Source: Maribacter sp. MMG018
Lineage (GTDB): Bacteria > Bacteroidota > Bacteroidia > Flavobacteriales > Flavobacteriaceae
DNA: 64,000 nucleotides
Direction of reading: 5' to 3'
Assembly: GCF_018100785.1 (NCBI RefSeq)
Contig: NZ_JAGJEC010000001.1
Span: forward strand, 620,001 to 684,000
A program made the translations under genes and the position numbers. Shown in pieces: positions 26,644 to 36,818 of this stretch. How positions within the stretch are numbered: position 1 is the stretch's first letter; each line of letters opens with the position of its first letter. The notes under the pieces are model-generated. The model saw only the letters and a program-made list of their open reading frames with translations. It had not been told where the DNA came from and did not search any database.

Positions 26644-28275
26644 ATGACACGTATATTTCCTAAATCCTTATTAATTCTATCTTTCTCCATCCTCATATCT
26701 TGTGGTGGTACAGGAGGGTTAATTTTAACCCCCGTAGAAAATATAGACACCGTTCCCCTAAAGGTTTCTGAATTAACAGATAAAGAAAAGAAACACTGGG
26801 GCCATTTGGATCTGGCCACCGATACCATTCCCGGTATGAGCGTAGACAGGGCTTATGATGAAATTATCAAGAATAAAAAAGGAACTAAGGTTATTGTAGC
26901 GGTGCTAGATTCTGGTATCGATCTAGACCACGAAGATCTAGATGATGTTATTTGGACCAATACCGATGAAATACCAGGAAACAACAAAGATGATGACAAT
27001 AATGGTTATGTAGATGATATTCACGGGTATAACTTTTTGGGAGAATCTTACAACGAACAATTAGAGTATGTGCGCATGCTTCGATTAAATATTGGAGACC
27101 AGGCAACATTGTCAAAAGCACAGGCAAAATTAGATTCAGAATATGCCGAGGCCCAGCAGAACAAGCAACAATATGAGCAAATTTTACAAGCTGTTAAAAA
27201 TGCCGACAGCGAGGTTAAAACACACTTGGGCAAAGACAGTTATACCAAAGAAGATGTTGCTGGTATTAAAGCGACTTCGGAGAGTTTACAGCGCAGCCAG
27301 GCCATTCTTACCCAAATGTTCTCTATAAAAGAGACGATTCCAGAGGTAATCGAAGAATTGGGCGATGGCATCAATTATTTTACCGAACAACTTAACTACA
27401 ACCTCAACAAAGATTTTAACGGACGTGAAATTGTAGGTGACGACCCTTATGATTGGAACGACACGGATTACGGAAACGGAAACCCTAATAATAGGGTCGA
27501 TGACGAGAGTCACGGAACACATGTTGCCGGTATTATCGCAGCCGAAAGAAACAATGGTAAAGGAGCCGACGGCGTTGCCAACAATGTTGCCATTATGAGC
27601 ATCAGGGCGGTACCTAATGGTGACGAGTACGACAAAGATATTGCCCGTGGTATCCGCTATGCGGTAGATAACGGTGCAAGGGTAATCAACGGTAGTTTTG
27701 GAAAGGCCTTTTCGCCCAATGCAGAATGGGTCTATGACGCAATTAAATACGCTGCCGAAAAAGGTGTTCTTTTTGTACATGCCGCAGGTAACGATGGGGC
27801 CGACCTAGACGATCCATCAAACCCAAATTTCCCGAACGATCAGATCAATAATGGTCCTGAGTTTGCCGACAATGTAATAACGGTAGGCGCCCTAGATCCT
27901 AAATATGGTTCTGAATTGGTTGCTTCCTATTCAAATTATGGTAAAATAAACGTAGATGTATTTGCTCCTGGAACAGATATTTACTCTACATTCCCAAATA
28001 ACGAATATGAATTTTCTCCAGGTACATCAATGGCAGCCCCAGCGGTAGCGGGTGTAGCGGCTTTGTTGTTCTCTCAATACCCAAATTTAACCGCCTCACA
28101 GGTAAAGAAAATCATTCTTAACTCTGGGCTACCTATTAAAACGAAGGTTATTTTAGGGGGAGATAACTCAAAGAGTGCTTCTTTATCGGAAATATCGACC
28201 TCCGGTAAAATAGTAAATGCCTATAATGCCTTGATTATGGCAAGCAAAGTAAGTGCAGGCCAACTACAATTGTAA
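26644..28275 (+). CDS. Subtilisin-like S8 serine peptidase, lipoprotein
   Basis: This 543-residue exported peptidase has signal and lipobox LISC (MTRIFPKSLLILSFSILISC). The catalytic triad is Asp89 (AVLDSGID), His290 (SHGTHVAG) and Ser462 (GTSMAAPAVAG), with the oxyanion Asn in HAAGNDG. About 200 residues separate Asp and His, far more than in plain subtilisins; this insert (about 120-280) looks helical and Gln/Glu/Lys-rich. No propeptide or T9SS tail is obvious. It is followed 20 bp later by an M1 peptidase, likely in one transcript. Confidence 0.93.
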   Translation: MTRIFPKSLLILSFSILISCGGTGGLILTPVENIDTVPLKVSELTDKEKKHWGHLDLATDTIPGMSVDRAYDEIIKNKKGTKVIVAVLDSGIDLDHEDLDDVIWTNTDEIPGNNKDDDNNGYVDDIHGYNFLGESYNEQLEYVRMLRLNIGDQATLSKAQAKLDSEYAEAQQNKQQYEQILQAVKNADSEVKTHLGKDSYTKEDVAGIKATSESLQRSQAILTQMFSIKETIPEVIEELGDGINYFTEQLNYNLNKDFNGREIVGDDPYDWNDTDYGNGNPNNRVDDESHGTHVAGIIAAERNNGKGADGVANNVAIMSIRAVPNGDEYDKDIARGIRYAVDNGARVINGSFGKAFSPNAEWVYDAIKYAAEKGVLFVHAAGNDGADLDDPSNPNFPNDQINNGPEFADNVITVGALDPKYGSELVASYSNYGKINVDVFAPGTDIYSTFPNNEYEFSPGTSMAAPAVAGVAALLFSQYPNLTASQVKKIILNSGLPIKTKVILGGDNSKSASLSEISTSGKIVNAYNALIMASKVSAGQLQL

Positions 28276-28294
28276 TTAATAAAGACACCTAAAA

Positions 28295-30151
28295 ATGAAA
28301 ACGTTATTTCTTTCGCTATTAATGGTTACGGGTTTCGCTTGTTCTATAAGTGCCCAGAACCAGGCCAATTATTGGCAGCAGCATGTAGACTACACCATGG
28401 ATGTTGACATGGATGTTGACAACTATCAATATACCGGAACGCAGAAATTAGTTTACACTAATAACTCTCCGGACGAACTTACAAGGGTGTATTACCATTT
28501 GTTCTTTAACGCCTTTCAGCCAGGCAGCGAAATGGATATTAGGTTACAGAATATTCAGGATCCTGACCGCAGAATGATCACGGAGGACAAAAAAAGCCGT
28601 ATTGCAGCGCTCAAAGAAGATGAAATAGGATATCTGCACGTAGAATCATTAACACAAGATGGCCAAAAGGTAACTTTTAACGAAGAAGGTACGGTCTTGG
28701 TTGTAGAACTGGCAAAACCGATTCCTTCTGGAGGCAAAACCACCTTTGAAATGACTTTTAAAGGCCAAGTGCCCGTTCAGATAAGACGTTCTGGCCGTAA
28801 CAATAATGATGGTGTTGCCCTTTCTATGAGCCAATGGTATCCAAAACTTGCCGAATACGATTTTGAAGGGTGGCATGCAGACCCGTACATTGCCCGTGAA
28901 TTTCATGGTGTTTGGGGTGATTTTGATGTAAAATTGACGATAGATAAAGACTATGTTGTTGGTGGCACCGGGTATTTGCAAAACCCACAAGAGATTGGCC
29001 ATGGCTATGAAGCTCCCGGAACCAAGGTGAAAAAACAAAAGGGCAAAACACTCACTTGGCACTTTAAAGCGCCTATGGTACATGATTTTATGTGGGCCGC
29101 AGATCCAGACTATGTACACGACACCTTAAAAATGGAAAACGGTACTACGCTGCATTTTCTATATAAAAACGACCCAAAGTTTCAAGAAACATGGAAGGCT
29201 GTTCAGCCAATGACAGCAAAGGCCATGGACTTTTTTAATAAGAACATCGGGCCCTACCCTTACGACCAATATTCGGTCATACAAGGTGGGGACGGCGGTA
29301 TGGAATACGCTATGGGAACATTAATTACCGGCGGAGACAGACCTGGTAGTGTTATAGGCACCATGATCCACGAACTTGCACACTCTTGGTTTCAGCACGT
29401 GTTGGCCACTAACGAATCTAAACATGAGTGGATGGACGAAGGCTTTACTTCTTTCATTTCCGCTCTTTGCAGTAATGAGATCAGGGGAAGTAAAAAAGAC
29501 AATCCGTTCGAAAACTCTTATAAAGGCTATTACCGTCTAGTACAATCGGGAAAAGAACAACCTCAAAGCACACATGCGGATAGGTATGACCTTAACTTTG
29601 CCTATAGTATCGCGGCCTATAGCAAAGGAGCTATCTTTTTATCTCAATTAGGTTATGTGATCGGACAAGACAAACTAATGGAAACCCTCAGAAAATATTA
29701 TGCCGATTTTAAGTTTAAGCACCCTGTTCCCAATGACATTAAGAGAACGGCCGAAAAAGTTTCGGGGATGGAGTTGGATTGGTATTTAACGGACTGGACA
29801 CAAACGACCAACACCATAGACTACGGTATAAAATCTGTAGAGGCCGATGGCAATGGAACAAAAATAACCTTAGAACGTATTGGGCTTATGCCTATGCCAC
29901 AAGATATTTTGGTTGTTTATAACGATGATACCAGAGAAACCTTCTATGCTCCGTTAAGAATGATGCGCGGTGAAAAGGACAATCCTTACCAAGAGATAAA
30001 AAGAACGGTGTTGCCAGACTGGCCCTGGGCTTTTCCAACTTATGAATTTACTATAGACAAGCCCATTTCTAGCATTAAGGCCATTCTCATAGACCCTTCA
30101 CAATTAATGGCCGATGTGAACGGAGAAAATAATATCTGGCAAGCGGAATAA
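28295..30151 (+). CDS. M1-family zinc aminopeptidase
   Basis: This 618-residue exported metallopeptidase has signal MKTLFLSLLMVTGFACSISAQ. Zinc ligands are His359, His363 (HELAH) and Glu382 (MDEGFTSF), and the substrate-anchoring motif reads GGMEYAMG, a variant of the GAMEN box. N-terminal beta domain about 25-240, catalytic domain about 250-480, then an extra C-terminal domain. It probably trims peptides in the periplasm together with the upstream S8 peptidase. Start and stop fit well. Confidence 0.93.
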   Translation: MKTLFLSLLMVTGFACSISAQNQANYWQQHVDYTMDVDMDVDNYQYTGTQKLVYTNNSPDELTRVYYHLFFNAFQPGSEMDIRLQNIQDPDRRMITEDKKSRIAALKEDEIGYLHVESLTQDGQKVTFNEEGTVLVVELAKPIPSGGKTTFEMTFKGQVPVQIRRSGRNNNDGVALSMSQWYPKLAEYDFEGWHADPYIAREFHGVWGDFDVKLTIDKDYVVGGTGYLQNPQEIGHGYEAPGTKVKKQKGKTLTWHFKAPMVHDFMWAADPDYVHDTLKMENGTTLHFLYKNDPKFQETWKAVQPMTAKAMDFFNKNIGPYPYDQYSVIQGGDGGMEYAMGTLITGGDRPGSVIGTMIHELAHSWFQHVLATNESKHEWMDEGFTSFISALCSNEIRGSKKDNPFENSYKGYYRLVQSGKEQPQSTHADRYDLNFAYSIAAYSKGAIFLSQLGYVIGQDKLMETLRKYYADFKFKHPVPNDIKRTAEKVSGMELDWYLTDWTQTTNTIDYGIKSVEADGNGTKITLERIGLMPMPQDILVVYNDDTRETFYAPLRMMRGEKDNPYQEIKRTVLPDWPWAFPTYEFTIDKPISSIKAILIDPSQLMADVNGENNIWQAE

Positions 30152-30164
30152 GCTCAAATATAAG

Positions 30165-30572
30165 ATGATGGGCGAGACGGATACTAAAAAAGATTTTTCC
30201 TTTGGGAAGAAAGAAAAACTGAAAAGCAATATACTGATCGGTCAATTGTTTCTCGAAGGAAAAAGCTTGTCCGTCTATCCTCTAAAATTAATTTATTTAA
30301 AAACTGACATACAGGACACACAGATAAAGACAGCGGTTACCGTACCAAAAAAGATATTTAAGCGTGCCGTTCATCGAAATAGGATCAAAAGACTGCTAAG
30401 AGAGTCGTACAGGCTCAACAAAGCCATTATTTTTAACAATACTGGGGACAAGTTTGCGTTTCTATTTTTATACCTTGGAAAAGAAATGCCGGCTTTTGTG
30501 GATCTTGAATCAAAAATGAAGCTGCTTTTACAAAAGTTTAATGCCCAAATCAATGAAAAAAATAATGCGTAA
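30165..30572 (+). CDS. rnpA: Ribonuclease P protein component
   Basis: RnpA is the protein part of RNase P, which matures tRNA 5' ends. The basic RNR motif is KRAVHRNRIKRLLRESYRLNK, preceded by the usual beta strand IKTAVTVPKK. 135 residues. ATG at 30165 and 30168 are equivalent candidates. In many bacteria rnpA sits next to rpmH and dnaA near the origin; here it lies between M1 and S41 peptidase genes and ends inside the S41 gene. Confidence 0.92.
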   Translation: MMGETDTKKDFSFGKKEKLKSNILIGQLFLEGKSLSVYPLKLIYLKTDIQDTQIKTAVTVPKKIFKRAVHRNRIKRLLRESYRLNKAIIFNNTGDKFAFLFLYLGKEMPAFVDLESKMKLLLQKFNAQINEKNNA

Positions 30573-32181
30573 AAGAGTACTTATTCCCATTCTTGCAGTA
30601 ACTTTTCTTGTAATTGGAAGTAGTTTTAAAAGTGACTTCTTTGAAATAGCAAAACAGATAGAAATCTTTACCACCCTTTTCAAGGAACTTAACATGAACT
30701 ACGTGGATGAAACAAATCCCGCAGAGTTGATGGATACGGCCATCAAAAACATGTTAGAGGAACTAGATCCATATACCAAGTTCTTGAACGAACAGGATGT
30801 AGAATCTTATCGCATAAACAATGCAGGTGAATACTCGGGTATCGGTGCCCTTGTAAGAACCTATAAAGACCGTTTATTGATCATAGAGCCCCACCAAGGA
30901 TATCCTGCAGACAAAGCAGGGCTAAAGGCTGGTGATCAAATTATACAGATTGGCGATGTAAAAGTTGCAGATTTTAAAGATAACGCCAGCGAACTATTAA
31001 AAGGTGCCAATGGCTCAGAAGTCTCCATAATCTATAAAAGACAAGGTAAAATAAGTAGTACCACCATAAAGAGAGAAGGTATAGAAGTAGATGCCGTACC
31101 TTTTTATGAAATGGTAGATGACAAGACCGGTTATATTGTATTGTCAAAGTTCAATGCAAAGGCCTCTTCCCAAACCAAAGATGCGCTGTTAGACCTTAAG
31201 GGCAAAGGAGCAGAACGTATTATCTTAGATCTTCGTGATAACCCTGGCGGATTATTATCGGAAGCCATCAACGTTACCAATTTGTTCGTTCCAAAAGGAG
31301 AATTGATCGTTACCACCAAATCGAAAGTAAAAAAATTCAATAGGGAATATAAAACCACAAAGAATGCCGTCGATACTGAAATTCCTTTAGTAGTACTTGT
31401 AAACGGAAGTAGTGCCTCGGCAAGTGAAATTGTATCTGGAAGTTTACAGGATTTGGACAGGGCCGTTATTATGGGCGCCAGAAGTTTTGGCAAAGGATTG
31501 GTACAAAGACCCTTAAAATTGACATATGGTACCCAACTGAAAGTAACCATTTCTAGATACTATACCTCTTCGGGTAGATGTATCCAAGCCTTGGATTATT
31601 GGAACAGGGATGAAAAAGGCAATGCGACCCGTCATACAAAGTTTAACGATTTTACCACCAGAAACGGCCGAAAGGTACAAGATGGTGGCGGTGTATTGCC
31701 CGATATTGAGATCGCTACCGTAAAAACGAACGATCTTACCATGGCCTTGCTTCAAAACAACGTAATTTTTGACTATGCCACCAACTATTATTTTAACCAC
31801 AACATAGAAAACATTGATAATTTCAAGTTCACCAATTCTGATTTTAACGAATTTAAAGCCTTTGTAAGACAAAGTAATTTTTCTTTTGAGACCAAGGCCG
31901 AAAAAGCGATTAAAACGGCATTATCGGGAGAAGAAAACGACTTTTTGGGACAAGAAGTAAAAGATAGTTACAAAACGCTTTTGGCCAACATACAAAAAGG
32001 AAAAATAAGTGCTTTGGACAAGTACCAAAACGAGATTCAGAAAAACCTCGAGGACGAAATCGTAAAGCGCTACTTTTATCGCAACGGTCTTTATCAATAT
32101 TATTTAAATAACGATGATGCCATCTTGGCCGCTACAGAGCTCTTGGGCAACGGTAGCAAGTACAGGTCTATTCTTCAATAA
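30553..32181 (+). CDS. S41-family carboxy-terminal processing peptidase (CtpA-like)
   Basis: This is a periplasmic/membrane-anchored serine peptidase. Its N-terminal hydrophobic anchor (RVLIPILAVTFLVIGSSF) is followed by a helical region, a PDZ domain (about 95-180, GYPADKAGLKAGDQIIQIGDV), then the S41 core with the nucleophile region NGSSASASEIVSG, and a later Lys in GARSFGKGLVQ; together these form the Ser-Lys dyad. C-terminal helical region to 542. The start is one of several in-frame ATGs (30541, 30553, 30565); 30553 gives a typical signal anchor and a 20-bp overlap with rnpA. Confidence 0.92.
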   Translation: MKKIMRKRVLIPILAVTFLVIGSSFKSDFFEIAKQIEIFTTLFKELNMNYVDETNPAELMDTAIKNMLEELDPYTKFLNEQDVESYRINNAGEYSGIGALVRTYKDRLLIIEPHQGYPADKAGLKAGDQIIQIGDVKVADFKDNASELLKGANGSEVSIIYKRQGKISSTTIKREGIEVDAVPFYEMVDDKTGYIVLSKFNAKASSQTKDALLDLKGKGAERIILDLRDNPGGLLSEAINVTNLFVPKGELIVTTKSKVKKFNREYKTTKNAVDTEIPLVVLVNGSSASASEIVSGSLQDLDRAVIMGARSFGKGLVQRPLKLTYGTQLKVTISRYYTSSGRCIQALDYWNRDEKGNATRHTKFNDFTTRNGRKVQDGGGVLPDIEIATVKTNDLTMALLQNNVIFDYATNYYFNHNIENIDNFKFTNSDFNEFKAFVRQSNFSFETKAEKAIKTALSGEENDFLGQEVKDSYKTLLANIQKGKISALDKYQNEIQKNLEDEIVKRYFYRNGLYQYYLNNDDAILAATELLGNGSKYRSILQ

Positions 32182-32279
32182 AAATACCTTCTAGTCCGAA
32201 CATTGCGTAAACGTTATTAGGGCCGTGCTACCTTTTAAGTAATTTTTACCCGTTACGGTAACGCCCTTCTGTAATGCAT

Positions 32280-33137
32280 TTATTTGTATTCACAACTGTT
32301 GTTGTCCGCCACTTTATAATACGTCTTATAATTAATGGCCTTGGGATCCATACAGCCCTTTAGATTCCTGATTTTAATATTTCTAAAGTCTATCGGTTGA
32401 CCCTCGCTCTGTAAAGCGATTAAACCCTCTTTTAACGGCTTGCCGTCCACTTTTTGTTTTGGATCATATCCATTGACCACTCCCCCTCCTATTTGTGGCT
32501 TTGTATATTGAAGTACGGTTTTACCGTTAATGATATGGGTCACCAAAGAGTCGTGCAAAACAATAAGCTCTGCGGTCACCCATTGGTCTCCAAAATACGT
32601 GTCAGATGATGAGTTAATACAATGTCTAGCGTCTATTTTACCTTGATAGACCACGTCTGTACCGGGTGAACACATATTTCCCGTAGGACGTTTTTTTCCT
32701 TCTTCGATACCCGCCAAAAACTGCATTTCTACAGAAATAGGCCAGTCTTGTTCTTTTAACATGGTTCTAGGATCTTGGGAATGAAACATTATGCCACTGT
32801 TCTTTAAAGTATATTCTGGGGCTCCGGGAAACAATTCGCCTACAAACCTATATTCCATTACCAAGTGAAAATCAGAATATGGTCGATCATAATACAAATG
32901 CCCAAAACGGTCGTTGAACTGCCCCTCGTAATTATCGTATCTAACTTTGATCATACCATCTTCGGCCCTAAAAGTATCACCATAATTATCGTCTACCTCA
33001 TAATGATGGATCTTGGTGGTCCACCCTTCCAAATTGGTGCCGTTGAACATATTTTTCCATCCGTCGTTGGTTTGCTGAGATAAACTAGCACCACATCCTA
33101 ACAGTACTAAAAATACTGTTGCCATTCCTTTCTTCAT
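32280..33137 (-). CDS. DUF1080 (3-keto-disaccharide hydrolase-like) exported protein
   Basis: This exported concanavalin-like protein has a single DUF1080 domain. Marks are GWKNMFNGTNLEGW near the mature start, VMEYRFVG, NSGIMFHSQD and a late ALQSEGQPIDFRNIKIRNL. DUF1080 members bind or cleave sugars. The preferred ATG gives signal MKKGMATVFLVLLGCGASLS (285 residues); an ATG 42 bases further upstream adds residues that do not look like part of the signal. A Cys in LLGC could make it a lipoprotein. Downstream of the PIG-L gene on the same strand. Confidence 0.85.
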   Translation of the reverse strand: MKKGMATVFLVLLGCGASLSQQTNDGWKNMFNGTNLEGWTTKIHHYEVDDNYGDTFRAEDGMIKVRYDNYEGQFNDRFGHLYYDRPYSDFHLVMEYRFVGELFPGAPEYTLKNSGIMFHSQDPRTMLKEQDWPISVEMQFLAGIEEGKKRPTGNMCSPGTDVVYQGKIDARHCINSSSDTYFGDQWVTAELIVLHDSLVTHIINGKTVLQYTKPQIGGGVVNGYDPKQKVDGKPLKEGLIALQSEGQPIDFRNIKIRNLKGCMDPKAINYKTYYKVADNNSCEYK

Positions 33138-33238
33138 TATAAATGCTTTCACAGAAAAATTCCGTTGATTGTAATTCATGCTTATAATTGTATTTTTTTA
33201 CCCTTTTAGATTCGTTTAAATTATACAAAATGATAATA

Positions 33239-34054
33239 TTATTCAAATATTGAACTAGTATCCTTTTTCGGAGCTTCAAATTTTCTTAAATAAACGACCC
33301 TTCCGTTCTTACTTTTTCTGGCCTCAAAATCCTCTCTGGTCATATTGGGATCTATTTGAGAATAATGACATTTGTAAGAGTTATAGGCCCTCTCCAGATC
33401 TTCTTTTGTATACGTAATTTTGGTCCTTAAAAACTTACTGGCCTGCCCCCTTAAAAGTTTACCTTCGGGGTCATCTATAAACGCCGTAGGTGTGCCGTAA
33501 TAAAACAGAGACATGGGTTTTTCATAATCTTTGCTAAGATAAACCTGGGTTACCGAAGCCCCGACCAACCTGTGGTCCATATGTGTAGACCCACCATCCG
33601 GACCCCAAGTAATAATCGCATCTGGTCGTATGTTGTCGACAATCTCTCCTAAATCCTTTATCATCTTACGGGCGTGAGGTACATGGCCATCATATCCTTC
33701 ACCGGCCTTTAATTGATCGTGATAATCTAAATGTATCAACTCGGCGCCCAGTTGCGATGCGGCACATTGCATTTCTTCCTTTCGTGTGGCCACCAGCTCT
33801 TCGCCGGCCTTATGGTCATGATAATCATTGGTGCCATACCTACCATCCGTTACAATTACGATATGCACCTTGGCACCTTCCCTATTGTACTTCGATAATA
33901 TTGGGGCTACTGTACTTTCATCGTCCGGATGTGCAAATATTGCCAACACCACTTTATTCACATATTCTTTTTGGCCAAAAGCTTTTTGTGTATAGCCTCC
34001 TAATAGTAATAACAGCAACGTTGCCGTAAAAAGTCTCTGTGTTCTTTTTTTCAT
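33239..34054 (-). CDS. PIG-L family exported deacetylase
   Basis: This 271-residue zinc-dependent deacetylase has signal peptide MKKRTQRLFTATLLLLLLGG ending near TQKAFGQ. The metal and acid motif is AIFAHPDDES; a second metal-site motif, HMDHRLVG, follows. PIG-L enzymes remove an acetyl group from amino sugars such as GlcNAc. Here it pairs with the DUF1080 protein, which points to exported sugar processing, though no substrate evidence is present. It is divergent from the S10 carboxypeptidase operon. Confidence 0.88.
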   Translation of the reverse strand: MKKRTQRLFTATLLLLLLGGYTQKAFGQKEYVNKVVLAIFAHPDDESTVAPILSKYNREGAKVHIVIVTDGRYGTNDYHDHKAGEELVATRKEEMQCAASQLGAELIHLDYHDQLKAGEGYDGHVPHARKMIKDLGEIVDNIRPDAIITWGPDGGSTHMDHRLVGASVTQVYLSKDYEKPMSLFYYGTPTAFIDDPEGKLLRGQASKFLRTKITYTKEDLERAYNSYKCHYSQIDPNMTREDFEARKSKNGRVVYLRKFEAPKKDTSSIFE

Positions 34055-34330
34055 GACGATATCTTTTTATACCAATGCCGATTCTCCAGTTAATGGAGTA
34101 TAAGACTATGGTTCATTTATAAGCAAGATCAAATACGTTCAATAAGCTGTACATCTCGTTTTAGACATCGTTAAAAATGTTATCGGTGATGCAATTTTAT
34201 TGACAATTACAATCTATTGATTTTAAGAATTAAAGCCTTTTAAATGTACAGGAATTAAATGAAAAAAACACCCGTTCAAATATTATCGTTAATTTTAAAT
34301 GTGCTTTATGAACAACTAATAAACCAAATA

Positions 34331-35836
34331 ATGAAATACCGCCCGCTTTTATTCACCAGCTTACTTTTTTGTTTCCTATCACATGCTCAAGGCACCAAGT
34401 CAGAAACGGAAATTAAGCCCATTCCGGAAGCAAAATCTTTTGTAACAACCCACCAAGGCATCTTTGGTGGCAAGACCATTAAATATAAGGCAACGGCCAA
34501 AGAAACCTTTCTTGTTAACAAAGAAGGGGACTCGATTGCAACAATATGGTCTGTGGCCTATACAAAAACACCCGTTGGCGATGTTACCAAAAGACCCGTA
34601 ACCTTTGTTTTTAATGGGGGTCCGGGTTCGGCATCTATGTGGTTGCACATGGGGTTTTTTGGCCCTAAGATCATAAAAGTAGATTCTGATGCAAAGCTTG
34701 ACGACGGTGCCGCCCCATATAATTTGACGGACAACGAGCACGCCTTGTTAGACCTCACCGACCTGGTCTTTATAGATCCCGTAGGAACCGGTTACAGTCG
34801 TTTGGTAGGAAAGGGAAAAGGGGAGGATTTTTATGGCCTCAAGGAAGATGTAAATTCTTTTGCCCAGTTTATCCGCACATGGGTTACCGAAAACGAACGT
34901 TGGTTCTCGCCTAAATACTTGGCAGGTGAAAGTTATGGGACCACAAGGGCGGCGGCATTGGGTAAAGCCCTCGAGGGTTCTGGCCAAAATATGGCCTTGA
35001 ACGGAATGATTCTTATTTCACAGGCCTTAGATTATGCCGGGTCTACCTCGGTTGCCAATAACGTTACTTCTTTTATTACCTATTTGCCCAGCATGGCGGC
35101 CACAGCATGGTACCACAAAAAGGCAGGACAAGGCAAAACATTGGAAACTTTTACACAAGAATGTAGAGAGTTTACCTATAATACATATATCCCCGCCTTG
35201 TACAAAGGGGCATTGCTAACAACAGAAGAAAAGGATGCCGTTGCAGAAAAACTGGCTTATTTTACCGGTTTGGACAAAACATATATTCTACGTTCGAACC
35301 TTAGAATATTAATGAGGCGTTTTCAAAAACAGCTGTTGGCGGACAAAGGTTTGGCCATTGGCCGTTTAGACGGGAGGTTTATGGGCGATGAGGCCGACAA
35401 GGTTTCGGAAGGTCCACACTTGGGCGATCCGGCAAGCTATCAAATAAGCGCGGCCTATACCGCAAGCCTCAACCACTATTTTGCTTCTGTATTAAAGATT
35501 AAAATGGACCGGCCCTATATAACCTCTGGCGGTGGCTCAAATTGGAGGTGGAGAACGGTTCCCGATGGTCAATACTGGGAGCCTATGCCCGTAAACACCG
35601 CGCCAGCCTTAGGGGAAACCATGAGACGAAATACCGCAATGAAGGTAATGGTCGCCTGTGGTTATTACGATTTGATCACACCCTTCTTTGATGCTGAATA
35701 CACCTTTGCCAGAAACGGTATCGTAAAAGACCGTGTAGAAATGCACTACTATGAGGCCGGCCATATGATGTATACCCACCAACCCGATTTAATTATGTTG
35801 AGCAAGGATATACGTGAATTTTTAACTGCGGAATAA
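34331..35836 (+). CDS. S10-family serine carboxypeptidase, exported
   Basis: This exported peptidase removes C-terminal residues. The signal peptide MKYRPLLFTSLLFCFLSHAQ fixes the start at 34331; the longer frame from 34259 would place hydrophilic residues ahead of it. Catalytic residues are Ser201 (GESYG), Asp447 (GYYDLITP) and His478 (EAGHMMY); the FNGGPGSASM oxyanion motif comes first. 501 residues. Its stop touches the ATG of the PqqB-like gene (TAA-ATG), so the two are translationally linked. Confidence 0.92.
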   Translation: MKYRPLLFTSLLFCFLSHAQGTKSETEIKPIPEAKSFVTTHQGIFGGKTIKYKATAKETFLVNKEGDSIATIWSVAYTKTPVGDVTKRPVTFVFNGGPGSASMWLHMGFFGPKIIKVDSDAKLDDGAAPYNLTDNEHALLDLTDLVFIDPVGTGYSRLVGKGKGEDFYGLKEDVNSFAQFIRTWVTENERWFSPKYLAGESYGTTRAAALGKALEGSGQNMALNGMILISQALDYAGSTSVANNVTSFITYLPSMAATAWYHKKAGQGKTLETFTQECREFTYNTYIPALYKGALLTTEEKDAVAEKLAYFTGLDKTYILRSNLRILMRRFQKQLLADKGLAIGRLDGRFMGDEADKVSEGPHLGDPASYQISAAYTASLNHYFASVLKIKMDRPYITSGGGSNWRWRTVPDGQYWEPMPVNTAPALGETMRRNTAMKVMVACGYYDLITPFFDAEYTFARNGIVKDRVEMHYYEAGHMMYTHQPDLIMLSKDIREFLTAE

Positions 35837-36811
35837 ATGTTTTCAAGACTTGTTTTTTATGCTTTCGCAATGCTGCTTCTTAGCTGCACGCAAACAAAAA
35901 AAGAAAATAATGAAGTAGCCCATAAAGCCTCTGTAAAACCCGATACCGGTGTTTCTCTTATAGTACTTGGTAATGTACAGGATGCCGGATCTCCACATAT
36001 TGCATGTAAAAAAGATTGTTGTAAACTGTTGTTCGATAACGAGGATCAATCCAGAAAGGTCGTTTCTTTAGGTTTGATAGATAACCTGGAACAAAAAACA
36101 TTTCTTTTTGAGGCTACCCCAGATATGACACACCAGTTGCATCGTTTAAAAGAAAGTACCGATTGGGCCACTAGCGACATTCCCAACGGCATTTTTATTA
36201 CACACGCCCATATTGGACATTATACCGGTTTAATGTATTTAGGAAAAGAGGCAACGAACGCAAAGGATGTTCCTGTATACGCCATGCCCAAAATGAGCGA
36301 CTTTCTTTCTGCAAATGGTCCGTGGAGCCAATTGGTATCTGATAAGAACATTAAACTTGTTGCTATAGAAAATGACCGGTTACTGCCCTTAACAAATAGC
36401 ATACAGGTACTACCATACAAGGTTCCCCATAGGGACGAATACTCTGAAACCGTAGGTTTTAAAGTTATTGGCCCCAATAAATCATTTCTATTTATACCCG
36501 ACATCAATAAATGGAATGTTTGGGAAACGGATATAAGGTCTATAATAAAAGAAGTGGATTATGCTTTTTTGGACGCCACCTTCTTCGATGCCAAAGAAAT
36601 AAATAATAGGGACATCTCTGAAATACCCCATCCTTTTGTAATTGAAAGTATGGCTCTTTTTGATTCCTTATCTCCACAAGACAAAAAGAAAGTTCATTTC
36701 ATTCATTTTAACCACACCAATCCCCTTTTGGACGAACATAGTGAAGCGACCAAACTAGTAAAGGAAAAAGGATTTTCCATCGCAAGAAAAGATATGAAGT
36801 TTACATTATAA
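35837..36811 (+). CDS. PqqB-like metallo-beta-lactamase-fold lipoprotein
   Basis: The product is a 324-residue lipoprotein (MFSRLVFYAFAMLLLSC, lipobox LLSC) whose body matches PqqB: VLGNVQDAGSPHIACKKDCC, THAHIGHYTGL, KVPHRDEYSETVGF and HFNHTNPLLD. True PqqB is cytosolic and belongs to PQQ synthesis; this one is exported and no other pqq gene is here, so it probably has a separate hydrolase role. Co-transcribed with S10 and the fructosamine-kinase-like gene. Confidence 0.87.
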   Translation: MFSRLVFYAFAMLLLSCTQTKKENNEVAHKASVKPDTGVSLIVLGNVQDAGSPHIACKKDCCKLLFDNEDQSRKVVSLGLIDNLEQKTFLFEATPDMTHQLHRLKESTDWATSDIPNGIFITHAHIGHYTGLMYLGKEATNAKDVPVYAMPKMSDFLSANGPWSQLVSDKNIKLVAIENDRLLPLTNSIQVLPYKVPHRDEYSETVGFKVIGPNKSFLFIPDINKWNVWETDIRSIIKEVDYAFLDATFFDAKEINNRDISEIPHPFVIESMALFDSLSPQDKKKVHFIHFNHTNPLLDEHSEATKLVKEKGFSIARKDMKFTL

Positions 36812-36818
36812 ACCCTTT

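Noticed and set aside
28397-28420. Tandem 12-bp repeat (MDVD twice) at the start of the M1 peptidase
   Set aside because: Similar MDVDMDV strands occur in related M1 peptidases, so it is protein sequence and not a mobile or variable repeat.
35837-36811. PQQ biosynthesis locus based on the PqqB-like gene
   Set aside because: No pqqA, C, D or E is nearby, and this protein has a lipobox, so it is not cytosolic PqqB.
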